Source: Varroa destructor (taxonomy: Eukaryota > Arthropoda > Arachnida > Mesostigmata > Varroidae). Taken from it: a DNA stretch of 64,000 bases. This document shows, piece by piece, positions 51,638 to 63,244 of the stretch. The position numbers were made by a program, and so were the translations under genes. Every line of letters starts with the position of its first letter. Within the stretch, counting starts at the first letter, position 1. The notes beneath the pieces were generated by a model that did no database searches, was not told the origin of the DNA, and was given only the letters and a program-made list of their open reading frames with translations. Where the stretch lies: contig NW_019211460.1 in NCBI RefSeq assembly GCF_002443255.2, positions 24,658,882-24,722,881 of the forward strand, given 5' to 3'.

Positions 51638-53343
51638 AGTAATGGCAGACTGAGGCGGCGACGGCTGTCATTGGTGCCCTAGTATCGGCAGTAGCTTCAG
51701 CAGAACTAGCCGTAACCAACGGAGAACAAAATCTCGTTTCACTGAAATGAACAGTTCGAAGTTGGCAGAAGATAGATCGAGCAGTCGCGAGTGACGGCGG
51801 CGGCGGTGGTAATAACTGAGCGCCTGTCTGCTCGCAACGGGCCGGCTGGTAGACCAATTGACATCAAATATTAAATACAGATAAGTAGCCATGGCGCAAG
51901 TGCGTTTGCGCTATACGTGTTGAATTGCGTCCACACATACGTATACATAGACACGCACAGCATCAGGCACTTCCATATCGACATCCGGATATTGCGCGTT
52001 GCGTCCACCCGGCTGATTTGATCAGAGCGATAGCTCTGGACAGACAAAAGACAACATCGCTATCATTGTCGACACGAAAAGAGGATTGCTCTTTGCCGTT
52101 TTTCGAAAAAAGGAGGTAACCGCAACAGCTAAAACGACAGCTACATCGACGACGAAGACCTTCGAAGGGGCAGATAAGTTGGTTGGGAAAGCACCAAAGA
52201 ACTATGGAAAGTGGATGGATCTAATTGTTATAATTAATTGCTGTCGCCACAGATCCGATGCACTACTAGGTACGATTTTACCGATCGCTCAATCAATCTA
52301 GCTGGTCAACAGCCTGTGGGGGCGACACGCGGATATGTGTGTTCTGGGCGGTCCATGTGTGCCTGTCATAGAGCGAGGATAAGTGGAGGCATGGTTTCCG
52401 GCCAACTGCTGGGGTCTTATCTGCTTTTTGTTGTTATAATTATTTGTCGTATGAGGCGGTGGGCGACAAACTCTCTAGGTATTATCTTATCTCACCCAAG
52501 TATGTTTGACTCAGCTTAATTCAAGATCGCCTTTCCTGAAAAGGTAACGAAAGGGAAAGGTAGAAAAAGAAGCGACGACAATACACGTTCAGGAGCAGCC
52601 CCTTCCTGTTTACCTTTAATCATCTAATCGCATTAGTACTAATAAAAGTGGCGGACAGCGCAAAATAATGATACCATTGGATAGCAATAGAACTTTTCAA
52701 CCAAAATCGACCACTTGATCTACCTATCTGCTGGAATGGATGCGTACTAAACTCAATGTCACGTGTAGTAGTTCCCACGTTAATGTAGCACTGCTCTGTC
52801 AGAGAGACAGGGTGACACGCCGGCTGAACTAAACTGCGACCACCAATCCGGTAGAAAAATAACAAGAACAACTCGCTTATCAGCTTTGTCCCTCCGCCAG
52901 CTGTAACGCGTAGCAATCTGCCAGCTGTAAACAAGAAAAAGGCCAGGCCATTAGTTCGACAGCCTTGTTTAGCATCGCTAGCTTCTATGATTTACAATTC
53001 TGTTTTACATAGCAGTTGCACTCGTAGGGGCAATGACGGTAGCAGCAGGAGCAAACAGTAGGCACTCGCTGCCGACTGCTTGGAGCGGCTCGAGTGGCCA
53101 CCTCGCGTAGCGGAAACAGTGATCTAATTACTCAGAAGCGGTTGAGTATAGCACGAGTTGAGCGCCTTTGCCCACGGCTACAGTTTGCTGACCAGACACA
53201 GATTGTACGCTTACCGGCTCTCGGTCTGTTTTCGAACAAGCTTATCTGGTAGGTCCATGAATAAGCGCCTACGAAATAGAATAGGCTTTCCCTATAGGGC
53301 TGAAGGATGACGCCGTCATCGAAGACGCAGTCGAGTACTCAGC

Positions 53344-53577
53344 ATGGGGGTGATGAAAACCGTCTCTATTGCCGTAGCCTGTAGACGCTTAACGAAGCCA
53401 ACCGTCAGTCCATCAAAGCCTGTTCTCTCATCTACGACCGACAGAAGACAACAAAAACGAACCGCCCAAAACGTTGCACTAGTGGCTGTGGTGGCAGGAT
53501 TCGTGCTTGTCGTTGGTCTCAATGTCGTTACATCCGCGCTACTCGTGAAGTTTATTGACGGTTGCATTGGCATATAG
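53344..53577 (+). CDS. Candidate 77-residue single-pass membrane protein
   Basis: The ATG at 53344 has A at -3 and G at +4, a strong animal start context. The first codon position is about two-thirds purine with G near 38 %, a coding-like bias stronger than in most other frames here. Residues 14-40 are basic and Ser/Thr/Pro-rich (R14-R15, R34-R35, K38-R39). Residues 44-68 form one clear hydrophobic membrane segment of mostly Val, Ala, Leu and Gly, followed by a short tail. An AATAAA lies near 54055, about 480 nt past the stop, but without other polyadenylation evidence. No family was recognised. A GPCR TM6 reading was considered because basic residues precede the helix, but the Cys-Trp-x-Pro motif is missing. 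It may be a small gene, a last exon, or chance. Confidence 0.2.
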   Translation: MGVMKTVSIAVACRRLTKPTVSPSKPVLSSTTDRRQQKRTAQNVALVAVVAGFVLVVGLNVVTSALLVKFIDGCIGI

Positions 53578-54675
53578 TATGCTTATTAACTGTAGACGAT
53601 ATATTAAATTTGAAAAGCGTTATATTATACGACAAATGAAACGTCGTCAAATAGATCAACGAGACAAGTTTTCAATTGAAAACGTTTCGAACGAGCGCAA
53701 TCAAGCTCCCAAATTTATTATAAACATGAACCATCTAAAAGGAATTGGTACTTTGAGCTCACACTACACTTCATGACTCATAGGATTTATATAAAGTTCC
53801 ATGATAAATGTGTAGACATCAAAGGCGTAGATTTACTTATTTCGAAATGAACTATTTTTAGGGATAGCACCCTAAATCGTGCAACCCCATCTACTTGTAG
53901 CTTTTTTGTTACCCATCAATGATAGCACCGACTCTCCTTGAGTGCGAGAAGCTAATCACAGTATTTTCCTGAAGTCTCTCGAAGGTCCAAGTTCAAATAC
54001 GGATCAGAAGGCTCTCCAGGCCATCAATGCTAAACGTTAGTCATATGGTTACACGAATAAATGGTATTTTGCTCTATTAACTCAAGCCATTGGAAAGGCA
54101 CTGACGAACCACTTGAGATGTACGCATTCTCCACATGTTACCTTCTGAATAATTAACATGTGCTTACATCTTCTAGCATGTTTTCCAAATCCATTACCTT
54201 GATGGTAAATAGATATATTGTACGGTATTAAGCCAGAGTGACATAATGAAAGCCGAATGATAGTGAGCAGCGTATCAGCAGTATCGTCTGATATCCTTTT
54301 TTTTTTTCATTATATTATTTATTATAAATGTTTGTTTGCAACTTTCTCGAATATATATATGATTGACAGCAAAATCACAAAAATTGTTCAAGAAAAATAC
54401 AACAAAGAGAACAGGTGCAGGTTTCTACCGTGCTCGTTCATCTGAGGTTTTCTTTGCATCCGCCGTTTACTTTACGGTAGCCCCTGTACGTATATGTCTT
54501 TTATCTCATAAGTATTTACAAGCTCGACAGACGAAAAAATCTCCGAAGTCTGGTATCGTCTCATCTGAGACGTGCTTGACGGTCGTCGACCAGAGTTTTG
54601 CTTTGCAATAAGTATACCTTTGAATGTCTTTACATTTGAACGAGTTAAACGCATCACACGCGCGGGGAGATACGA

Positions 54676-54698
54676 GAGCGCCGCCTAAGGTGGCGCTC
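54676..54698. repeat. 10-bp GC-rich hairpin with 3-nt loop
   Basis: The arms 54676-54685 and 54689-54698 are complementary except for one position that would form a G-U pair in RNA. The loop is TAA. The right arm also carries a CTCF-like core, so the two arms form an inverted pair of closely related motifs (the left arm has GCGCCGCC where the right gives GCGCCACC). Confidence 0.5.
54688..54697 (+). promoter_or_regulatory. CTCF-like insulator motif
   Basis: AGGTGGCGCT matches the core reported for insect CTCF sites (AGG/A-TGGCGC). It sits in the right arm of a short hairpin. A ten-base match is expected by chance at a low rate in a window of this size, so this is a motif hit only. Confidence 0.2.
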
Positions 54699-56038
54699 CA
54701 TTTGGGCGGAACTGACCGACGCGGCTGAACGGTCGGTAGTAGACGCTGCACAGGCAGTAACGCGAAGTCACAGACAAAATATAAGAACGAAACAAATCCT
54801 TGCGCTGTTGCCGCTCTTCGTTTAACTGATAGTCAACAAGCGCTGTACAGCGAGAGAAACGATACGTGAAGATTCGAGTCGGCTGATAGCGGACTAGGAC
54901 ACATGGGCAGAGGTAAAAGGGAACAGCATGGTTGCCGCTGTCAGCGCCTTCGCTTCAACTGGCTAAGCGACTACTGGCACTGGCCTGAACAAACACAACG
55001 CGGCCTCGTCAGACGGCAGTATCATCATCAACAACTATCTCACACAAGGCAGGTAGGGATTGCCATTGTCATGAACGTTTCCAGCGGCAAAAGGGCTAAT
55101 AGGGGCGGGCAGTCGCATAACCCTGCAACGTCACGATGAGCGGCTCGAAGGAAGCAGACCTAGCTAAGGAAGATATCAGAGGCAAAGGCAGTGGCAACGA
55201 AAGAACATAATTAATAACATTTTCTTATGCGTCCTCCGGTTCTTGATAACATTGTCGATTGCATCTTGCCTTAGGCTTCGTTATCGTTACTATGCTTTAG
55301 GTTGTCTTTCTCCCTGTTGTTTTGTTGTCGTTGTTCTTTCGGTTTCCCGCACTGGCTCAAAATCATGACAAATGAACACACGCAAGCCATGCTCTGTGAT
55401 CAAGCAGCTGGGCGCTTCGCTAAAAGAAAGCTCGGCCGAACCTTTTTCTGTTAGGTCTATCTTTTTCCATCATGTCTGTATCATATGTATTTTCGCGTGT
55501 TTTTGCCCCCGTCCGAAAACGAGGCTGATTTTTTATTTTTAGCTTCTTTCGCTCGTTCTCTTTAGTGCATTTTTTATGAGTGCCTTTGGAATAGTTGTAG
55601 GAAATGGGGCGGGTAACATTTGACATAAGATTTTTTTAAAACAATTGTCTTGGGAAAAACCCGTACATTGAATTTCTCCTCGGTGCCAACTGAAAGCCCC
55701 CGACGAGGAATACCGAACGGCAATTCATATACTTCAGCTTCAAATGAAAAGTTTGGGCCGAAAACGCCGCTTAAAAGGCCGAAAGGTTATCTCTGAATAG
55801 GGTCGTTCGTAATACTATTTGACAAGAAAAAACGTAATGCAGTTTCTCCTACCTAGCATTGATACGCGAGAGGAAAATGTTGCAAAACGATGTCGGCTGA
55901 AAACTGAATCGATCTAACATAGAGTTCTGCAAGCGAAGTGCAAGCGAGGCCGCACGTCAAGCAGTTAGTGTCAAAGAAGTCATCGTGTTACATTGTAGAG
56001 ATGTAAAAGAATAAATATATTATATGCAGATTCTCTCT

Positions 56039-56092
56039 AGGACAGATCGAGCCCGGAGCCAGCGCTCCGGGCTCGATCTGTCCTTTTTTTTT
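56039..56092 (+). ncRNA. Perfect 21-bp hairpin followed by a T run; candidate small hairpin RNA
   Basis: The arms 56039-56059 and 56064-56084 are exact reverse complements, separated by the 4-nt loop CAGC (56060-56063). The stem is GC-rich at the loop end and runs directly into nine T residues (56084-56092), the usual RNA polymerase III stop signal. An AT-rich TATA-like stretch at about 56012-56025 lies roughly 25 nt before the stem, near the TATA spacing of type 3 Pol III promoters. I did not see a convincing proximal sequence element further upstream. A transcript would be about 50 nt with a 3' oligo-U tail. On random expectation a perfect 21-bp foldback with a short loop is very unlikely in 64 kb, so the structure is real. 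Its role is not known: a Pol III hairpin RNA, a pre-miRNA-like stem, a transposon remnant or a foldback artefact of sequencing or assembly are all possible. The structure is certain; the RNA-gene reading is weak. Confidence 0.3.
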
Positions 56093-56338
56093 CTCTTTCA
56101 TTCATGTCTCAATTTTCTCTTTCACGTCGACTGAAAGCTGAACCAATTCACGAACGTTTATTAGGCGTTCGCTTCTGTCCCCAAGATGCCTTAGGGTAGG
56201 TTGGAGACGAAGGCCGAAAGCTGACCCGAACCTAGAAAGAGGACCAATTTTGTTTGCATTCATATTGCGATTAAATTTTTGTACGTTTTCCTGAACCCTC
56301 GAAATAGTCCAACTCGCTTTAAGATACTTCCCTTGATA

Positions 56339-56366
56339 CCCCCCCCCCCCCACACACACACACACA
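56339..56366. repeat. Poly-C run joined to (CA)n
   Basis: About thirteen C residues run directly into seven or eight CA units, a compound microsatellite. Confidence 0.95.
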
Positions 56367-58265
56367 GGCATCCCTATAATTGACAATGATAGCTTAATTT
56401 GGCCAGCTTTTTATTTGATCTCAGTAAAGAACTGTTTCTTCAGTTTTAGATGAAAAGGTAACGTCGTTATCGCTGGCAGCGCTCTCGTTGTCAATTGTAG
56501 AAGCAGAAACAGTAAAGAATTGGTCGGTATGGTATCGTGCTTCTTTTTATTCGTTCGATACAAACGATTTTATTGGTCCACCCGGGAAGATTGAAAATCA
56601 AGTTCTCAGTTTTAACGAATGATTTTGAAATACACAGGGATGAGGTACCGTGGAACTGACAAGCAAATGGGAACACGATATACATCGAAAATCTTAAAAA
56701 TATTTTCAAACTGCTGTCTGTTGCACATGGCCCGCTGATCTTGTCGTTTTTGCTCCCAGCAACCAGGTATCGCCATATAGACGTCTAAAATATCACGTGA
56801 ACACCGAGACCGTCTTTTTTTTTACTTTATATAATATGCTGACTCATACGTTTAAAAGTTGGGCTGCCTTGCCTTGATTGGCCTTACAAAGCAACAATAA
56901 AAACAAAGCCTGATTCGCAGAATCAGCAGTGCGCATCACTTAAATCGAACGAAACAAGCGATTAACAGACCCATCTCGCCAGTATTTATTTGCTATCAAC
57001 TTGTCTGCATCCTAGTCGCCTTCGGTGACTTATGTTATGTGTTTGTGCCTTTCCTTGGCCTTGTGACATATTGCTGCTATTCACTCGGCTCATTCGGTTG
57101 ACTTGTTCTTGTGTGATCTCTAAAAAAATCGGCGAATGGGCATAATCACCTCCCCTTTGGTTCATATACTTTCAGCTTCCCGCCGGAATACACTAACGAA
57201 CTCTATTAGATAACGATAAAACAACAAAAGCTAACTAATGCCGTAAGAACTCACCTAGAAGGGAGGCGTTCCTCTTTCGTTCAAATATTCCAAGTTGATC
57301 ATTTCCTTGGTGTGCATTATGCTGATGTGCATACTTATTTGCTTGTAATGGACATATTTTTTGGCTCTATCTTAGAATTATTTACGTTTGCAGTCACAGC
57401 ACCACCCAGTTACCTGCCTCTCTGGTCGAGGGCCCGCTAACTGTAACAAATAATTACCAATCTAAAAACGGAAAGGAACAAGTCTATCCGTTGCAACAGC
57501 AGAAAGGTGCTGAATAGCTCAACAAGTGGCAATAATAGCAGCCTCAACGGGAACAGAATCTTCCAAACAGGAAAAGAGGATGACTGGCACACCGAAGGGT
57601 TTGAAAGAACTAACTCCCACTTACGCCGCCTACTGCTCCCTAATTCCCCTTTTGTCATGTTTTCAGAGTTCATGTTCTGAGTTTATGGGTGACAGCAGGG
57701 CGCTGACACTTCATCTGAAACTATCGCCTTGGGCCCTCATGCCGTCTAGGAAAAGGTTGGCGGCGGTGGCGGCTTGAAGAAACGACAGCGGAGTAAATAG
57801 AGAATCGCGATTCTCGCTGGAAAACGTAACGCGCTCCCCCGCTTTTCCTCACCCTTCACTATTTGTCGTCGAGACGAAGGGAGTGACAACGACGACGTAA
57901 ACGAGAACAGAACAACGATGAACGACACGGACTGATGCGTGAGATATTGCTCTTACGAGCTGTTCAAGTACGAGCATAAGTTTGCGTACGACTTCGATGG
58001 TTTCGATCAGATCATCGTGACTAGCCTCTGACATGCGCTGCAACGCCCCCGAAGATGGTAACAGCAGTAGTCCAAGTTGTTGTGAGTTGTGCCAGGGACC
58101 ACTCAGTGATGTTCGTGGATCTCTCGGATCCTTCAGATGACTCGATCTGCTCGCCCGGAGATTGTAAATACGCGCCGTTACTGTTAATTGTGCTGCTATT
58201 GCTACCACTTCTGCGGAGTCGACCTGGCTGCTATCATGGGGCTACGGCGGCGGAGTTGCAGATAG

Positions 58266-58850
58266 TGGCCTGTTTGCGTTAGCGATATCTCAGCGCTGCT
58301 ACAGCTCTTCTGTTTAGTAGCGATGCTACTCCTATCTGGTTCCCCAACTACTGATGGTGATTTTCCTACCCCGCCGTCACTGCTCGTAACAGTATTCTTC
58401 GAAGTCACCACCACGGTGACATTACCTCGCGTAGGAGGATCGAGTCACGCTCACATTCGTTGCTTCGCATTGCTTCGGTTTCGGGTGGACGAAGATGACA
58501 GCGGCAGCGAAAGATTGCAATGATAACAAAAAAAAGACGGGGACGATGTCCATGTAGATGCCAAAGTCGTCTTAACACCGTTGGCTGGTTTGTTGCCAGT
58601 GGTAGTAGTTACGCCAAGAAGAACTCACCTGGAATCCATCAAAAAGTCATTAAAATCAACGTTCATGAATCAGTACCACCATAAGCGTCGAGTACTTGTC
58701 GAAAACTACATGAGTCCGACTTCCACGTATAATTGCTATTCAACTGCCTATTGCCCAGGAGCAGCTGGTTTAGCACAGACATACAAAGAAGCATCATTTG
58801 GTAGTGCTCTTCGGCGTTTTTGCAGGTTTACATATACTTCATCAGTGTAA
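58266..58850 (+). pseudogene. Same-frame open segments split by adjacent TGA and TAA (candidate)
   Basis: One frame is open from 58266 to 58850 except for two consecutive stops, TGA-TAA, at 58521-58526. The upstream part contains an ATG at 58323 and ends in an acidic stretch (D-E-D-D). The downstream part starts K-K-D-G-D-D and continues with a Val/Leu-rich segment, a basic stretch and a Tyr/Cys/Ala-rich part. That both halves share one frame and look protein-like suggests either two short exons or a decayed open frame. A string of A residues just after the stops gives the Lys codons. No family recognised; chance is the main alternative. Confidence 0.1.
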
Positions 58851-59296
58851 TGACATGTGAAATAGTTGTCTGTACACGTCCATATAGAATATGAATATTT
58901 GCATATCTCTCCATGTAACAACAGGGTAATTGTGTGTGTCGTATGCCATCTGCTCTATCATGATGTTTCGGTGGCGATTATGAATTCGACCAACTCCATA
59001 TCACTCTCATGAATGTGACGACCTATCCAAAGTAAGCTGATGTAAGGAATATGCTACTGACAATGAGAGAGGCAGGTAGTAAAGGAGACGCAAAAGGCTG
59101 GATCGCAGTGCAGAGACTTACCGAAAAGTTCTCCATGCTACTCCCTGAAGCTTAACCGATCGGAGTTAACAAAAGCAGAGGAGAGAAGCAAAAAAAAACA
59201 CGAAGCTACATAAACACCAGAGCCCCCTTTGCCTCGCTGTGTGATGCGTTTACCCCTTCTTCTTACACGTATTCTTTTGGTTTTTCTGCCAAGAGG

Positions 59297-59512
59297 TTAA
59301 CTCATGATGGCGAAACAGTTCATCACCACAGACCATCCCGTCAGCGGTAAGACAGCTGGTGAAGTTGGTGGAAGTGACACTCCATCGGAGTGTCTGTTCC
59401 CAGACGAGCAGCGCTTTGGACGTTCATACCTCACCCATTCTATTTCCTGCTCGCAACGCTTAGCTCCTCGAACACTTTTCTTCAGTTGGCTTTTTTCATC
59501 GAATGCGGTCAT
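59297..59512 (-). CDS. Candidate first coding exon on the minus strand
   Basis: On the minus strand an ATG at 59512-59510 has A at -3. The 71-codon frame begins with a charged, Lys/Glu/Arg-rich stretch. A good donor, GAG|GTATGA, lies at 59430/59429, giving a possible first exon of 28 codons. The plus strand of the same DNA has its own frame (59304-59546) with a strong ATG context at 59307 and a donor GCG|GTAAGA at 59346/59347. The two frames are codon-phased opposite each other, so a coding bias on one is mirrored on the other. At most one is likely real. No family recognised. Confidence 0.12.
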   Translation of the reverse strand: MTAFDEKSQLKKSVRGAKRCEQEIEWVRYERPKRCSSGNRHSDGVSLPPTSPAVLPLTGWSVVMNCFAIMS

Positions 59513-59546
59513 CTTTTCTACTTATTTTTCTTTCTCTATCTCTTAA
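59304..59546 (+). CDS. Candidate open frame opposite the 59297-59512 frame
   Basis: Two ATGs (59304 and 59307) open an 80-codon frame; the second has A at -3 and G at +4. The first 40 codons are about 62 % purine-first with G at about 37 %. A donor GCG|GTAAGA at 59346/59347 would cut it to a first exon of 14 codons. The C-terminal third is Phe/Ser-rich and looks like translated pyrimidine-rich non-coding DNA. It competes with the minus-strand frame over the same bases. No family recognised. Confidence 0.1.
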   Translation: MMAKQFITTDHPVSGKTAGEVGGSDTPSECLFPDEQRFGRSYLTHSISCSQRLAPRTLFFSWLFSSNAVIFSTYFSFSIS

Positions 59547-60946
59547 ACCCAAAATGCCAGACAGCTTGATTCTTTCCTTTTGGCCTTTGGTTACTTGCTC
59601 ATCTCTTCGTGCACTTTTGCGATCGTTTTCGAACGCCGGAAAAGAAATTTGATTGCTCCCCTTCTATCGTTCTATCTTGCTGCCCCCTTTTCGTCCGTCC
59701 ACTCATTCACTTCTGCCCACGCGTTTCTGGCCTTTTCTGTCAATTCTTTATACAGTCAGTACCGGCCAGAACGTAAGCTATTTACCCATCTAGTCTATTT
59801 GATCGGGTACCGTTACGCAGCTGCAGAGTCGACGCCTCAATAACTAATGGCTGCTCTTTTGTTGTGGGTTATATCCCCCTGTTGTTGCTTTGCTTTTTCG
59901 TGCTAGATTTAATACGCTTCGCTTAGACTTTATGCGTCTTATTTTTCCGCTTGGGGTGCTTGCATCATAGTTAGTTGGTGTTACTTACACGGATACTTTG
60001 CATCCAAACTCACCCCTGCGCATCACTATCAAACAACATTTCAAAACGCACAGCAGTGGCCTGCAAGTTCTAGTTTACCCTGGAGAGTTACAGCCTTCTT
60101 CGTTATATCACCGTTTCGACCGGCGACCAGTTATTACCTTTGCGTCAACTGGCAGTACCTTTCTTCCGAACGATAAACAATTGACATATTTGTGCTAGAT
60201 ATTCTTCTGTATATGCGTGTTCTCCTTTGCCTTTTTAGTTTCCGTCGTTTGACGCTTGTACTTTATCACAGCGTTTTTGCGATACACATACATATCGCAT
60301 ACGCAAATACATTGCATAAATATACATAAGTATACATATGCGCTTGTATGTGCGGAGCAACTCTGGTAAGAGAACTGCAATTGCTTCCAGTGTTGCTAGC
60401 GACAAGCAGTGGAAAACGCGCCGTTTTGCCCCCCCGCGACCGCCCATCCGTTTCCATACGTTTGCCCTACGTTGGTTCCATTCGTTGCTGCCAGACTGCG
60501 CGGCGACGCCCGAAATGATGACGGTGTTATTGCTCCTGTTGCTGGCCATGATCGTTTACCTACCCATCGCTCAACATGACGCCGGTAATGACACGCACAG
60601 AAGTAGCGGTTTGTAGCAACAAATATATAACATGTATTAAAAGGACAACAATGACGGTTGTTTTTTATGGCGACAACGTGCCGTCTGTGAGTGAAAGAGA
60701 ATGAACCGTGTTGTAGCTCTCCTTAGAAGTGCCATCGATCTGCTGACAAACTGATTAATTTCAGAGGCGGACAAAATGAAAACCAGATGCGGCTCGCCCG
60801 TACCGCATTTAGGCTATAATTATAATATCAATGTTTACGCGATCGCTAACAAGGAAGAAGCCATTGCTAGGAACATTGGCACCATTATCTTTAGCCCTTG
60901 ACGTCTACGTATGGACAGAGGCAAAGTGCTTCAAAGGCAAACGAGA

Positions 60947-60968
60947 GACAGACAGACAGACAGACAGA
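60947..60968. repeat. (GACA)n microsatellite
   Basis: Five and a half GACA units. Confidence 0.93.
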
Positions 60969-62400
60969 AACTCTTCAAAAGCGAATTGTCCTTCGAGTAC
61001 AGCCAACTCGAGACCGTAGTATCAATAAGCCTACTCAATTGAAGAGGGCCTCATATTGAAGATGGACGATGTAATGAGTTCTATCGAACAAGCACACATC
61101 TTAATTCGCTCATTGTAGCTATGCCGTTTTTCGCTGTGGCTTGCTAACCCACCTACGTGTCCAATAATACAGTGAGCTATACTTGCAGTACCAACAGCAG
61201 CATAAGAAATGACACAACATGACGTAATGATCGAAATGAAGACATCGCTGCTCTTCAGCACTGGACCAACTTGACCATCCGGACATAGAGATAAATTAGT
61301 GCTACAGGTAGAAGCAGAGGAAACGTATTAGTGGGGCAACGGTTGAGGGTGATTTCATTTGGACGAGATTAAGTATATCAAGCGATTATCAACAAACATC
61401 ATAATAGTCATTAGTTAACAGTTAGTTCTCCTAAACTTGGTTTCATCTCTGTTGTTTTCCCCCGTACTGCTATCCGATTCCCTATCCGATTTTGCCCGAG
61501 CTTCTTGCCTCTTCTTGGCTTAGTTATACTATCCATTGGCTATCGGACGTAGTAGTCTGTGGAGCGCCTGTTTCTGTAGCAATTACGTAGCAACGTTACA
61601 CAAGTTGAATAAATAGTGTTTTGTCATACAAGTTCGATCTGTGTAACTTCCGGCTGTACAAAGGGTGACACCGCTACCGCAGTTCTACAGAAAACAGGAA
61701 AATGATCGCTATCAGAAATCACATGGTGGTCAGTCGTGCCCTCAGGTATGGTTGACTTCATTATCATAATTTGTATAGGAACCTCGATGTACTTCATCAA
61801 AAACCAAAAGAAATTAAAGACCGCATAACGGATAAATCAATCCGCTTATGGGATTGTCATTGTTTCCTACTGGTTGGTTCCTCTTTTACAAAAAGATAAA
61901 TACACAAATATGGAAAGTTGCCAGAGATTTATGGGGTCATTTTCCACGAAACGTCCTGTTCGTGCCAATTGACAAAGCAATGATAATACCTACCCACAGA
62001 GGCAGTAACAATGCTGAGCTATTGAGCATGTGTTGCCGCAATCGTGTGTATTAATCCATTTGATCACGTGGCCTGCTAGCTTCACTAGGAATGTTCGCAT
62101 TTTAAGGTTTACTGGCACTAAGTCACAGGCTTCACGTAAGCATGTCAACAATTATATGTGCACACGACATACTATCCCCTCGTTCGCTCTACATAACGAA
62201 CCGGGTACCTTACGCTTGCTAAAAACGAATTGCTCTTCTTGGGAGTAGTTTTAAATCTAACTGGTCGTGTCCGGACCAACTAATTGGACTAGAACAGAAA
62301 TAAGCGCTAAGTCGGCTGACTATAACCTGAATCATACTCCTGTTTTTCGCAGTCGTGGTCATCGGCACTTCCAAATTTTATGCCCCGCGTTACCATTAAA

Positions 62401-62577
62401 ATGCAGATCCTCACACTGTTGCTCCTTATAGTCGGCAATCGAACGTTAAACTGGCAGCTATTTCTCTTTGTCTGCTTCTGCAAGATCGCCAGCTGCCATA
62501 ATCCCCTAGAATCGTATTACCCAGTAGCGGCTGTAAAGCCAATAAATTGTAACAATATCTCACCGTTGCGCTTTTGA
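62401..62577 (+). CDS. Candidate short peptide with hydrophobic N-terminus
   Basis: ATG at 62401 (another lies in frame at 62380) is followed by a run of Leu/Ile/Val residues, then a second hydrophobic Phe/Cys-rich stretch. This fits a signal peptide or a small membrane peptide of 58 residues. A pyrimidine-rich tract and an AG lie about 40 nt upstream of 62380. No family recognised and chance is likely. Confidence 0.06.
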   Translation: MQILTLLLLIVGNRTLNWQLFLFVCFCKIASCHNPLESYYPVAAVKPINCNNISPLRF

Positions 62578-63244
62578 CCGCATTATATTGTTCTGCTCAC
62601 ACAAACAAATTCCAGCAGCTAAATCAGCGGACTCATCAGCGAGGTGAATAAACATCAACCCCAAATACAAAAACAACGCAGACACAAAAATGCTTGTAAG
62701 GAATTTATAATGGCACTGCTGGCAAAGTCAACTAGGTACCTGGAATTCTCTTTTTCAATGGAAACATATCATTTGTCACTCTCTTTCTTTGCCTGCTTTT
62801 CAGGCCTATTTCATCGAGTGAGAACCTTTGCCCAGTCAAAAGTGACTGTTGTGCTGGGAAAACAGCCGTGATACCCGCCTTCTGATGTGAATAGAGTTCA
62901 GGCATTTTCTCGGGGCAATATTTACCCTACTGGGACGCCTTGACTACCTATAGATCTAAACATCCCATACGAGGTAAGCGTACCGGGGCAGATTTTCCAG
63001 GCTGGAGTCAGGTAGTTTTGAAACCATTGAGCGGCAGGAACACTACTCGAGGAGACTGGGAGTGAAGGCGAACACGACCCTAATTTATACGAAGTGGACA
63101 ATGAACCCCGAGAGACTAAACCAGTACATGTATTTTTAAATACTTAGACCGGGACGACCTGGGGTAGATAAAGGGTAAGCTGACTACGGCTTAAATTAGC
63201 GACCGTAGTCGGACTAAAAATCCTATTGATAAACGCATGTAAAT

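Larger units (their letters stand above)
50243..53343. other. No gene supported
   Basis: Contains a 7-bp hairpin at 50827-50844 that overlaps two direct copies of CCAAAGTG (from 50821 and 50834), and the tetranucleotide arrays at 51.6 kb. The frame 52238-52519 has one hydrophobic stretch but nothing else to support it. Confidence 0.55.
53578..58265. other. No gene supported apart from hairpins
   Basis: AT-leaning DNA with short frames only (longest about 119 codons, minus). Holds the two hairpins and the compound C/CA repeat listed separately. A 12-nt direct repeat (TTTTCTCTTTCA) occurs just downstream of the large hairpin, at about 56089-56100 and again about 13 nt later. Confidence 0.55.
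59547..63244. other. No gene supported
   Basis: Frames reach about 104 codons and look like translated simple or pyrimidine-rich DNA. The frame 59580-59843 follows the 59304 frame in the same phase but is Phe/Leu/Ser-rich and has no start. Only the (GACA)n array and the weak peptide at 62.4 kb stand out. Confidence 0.55.

Noticed and set aside
53475..53550. Reading the 53344 membrane helix as GPCR TM6
   Set aside because: The Cys-Trp-x-Pro signature is absent and no TM7 follows.
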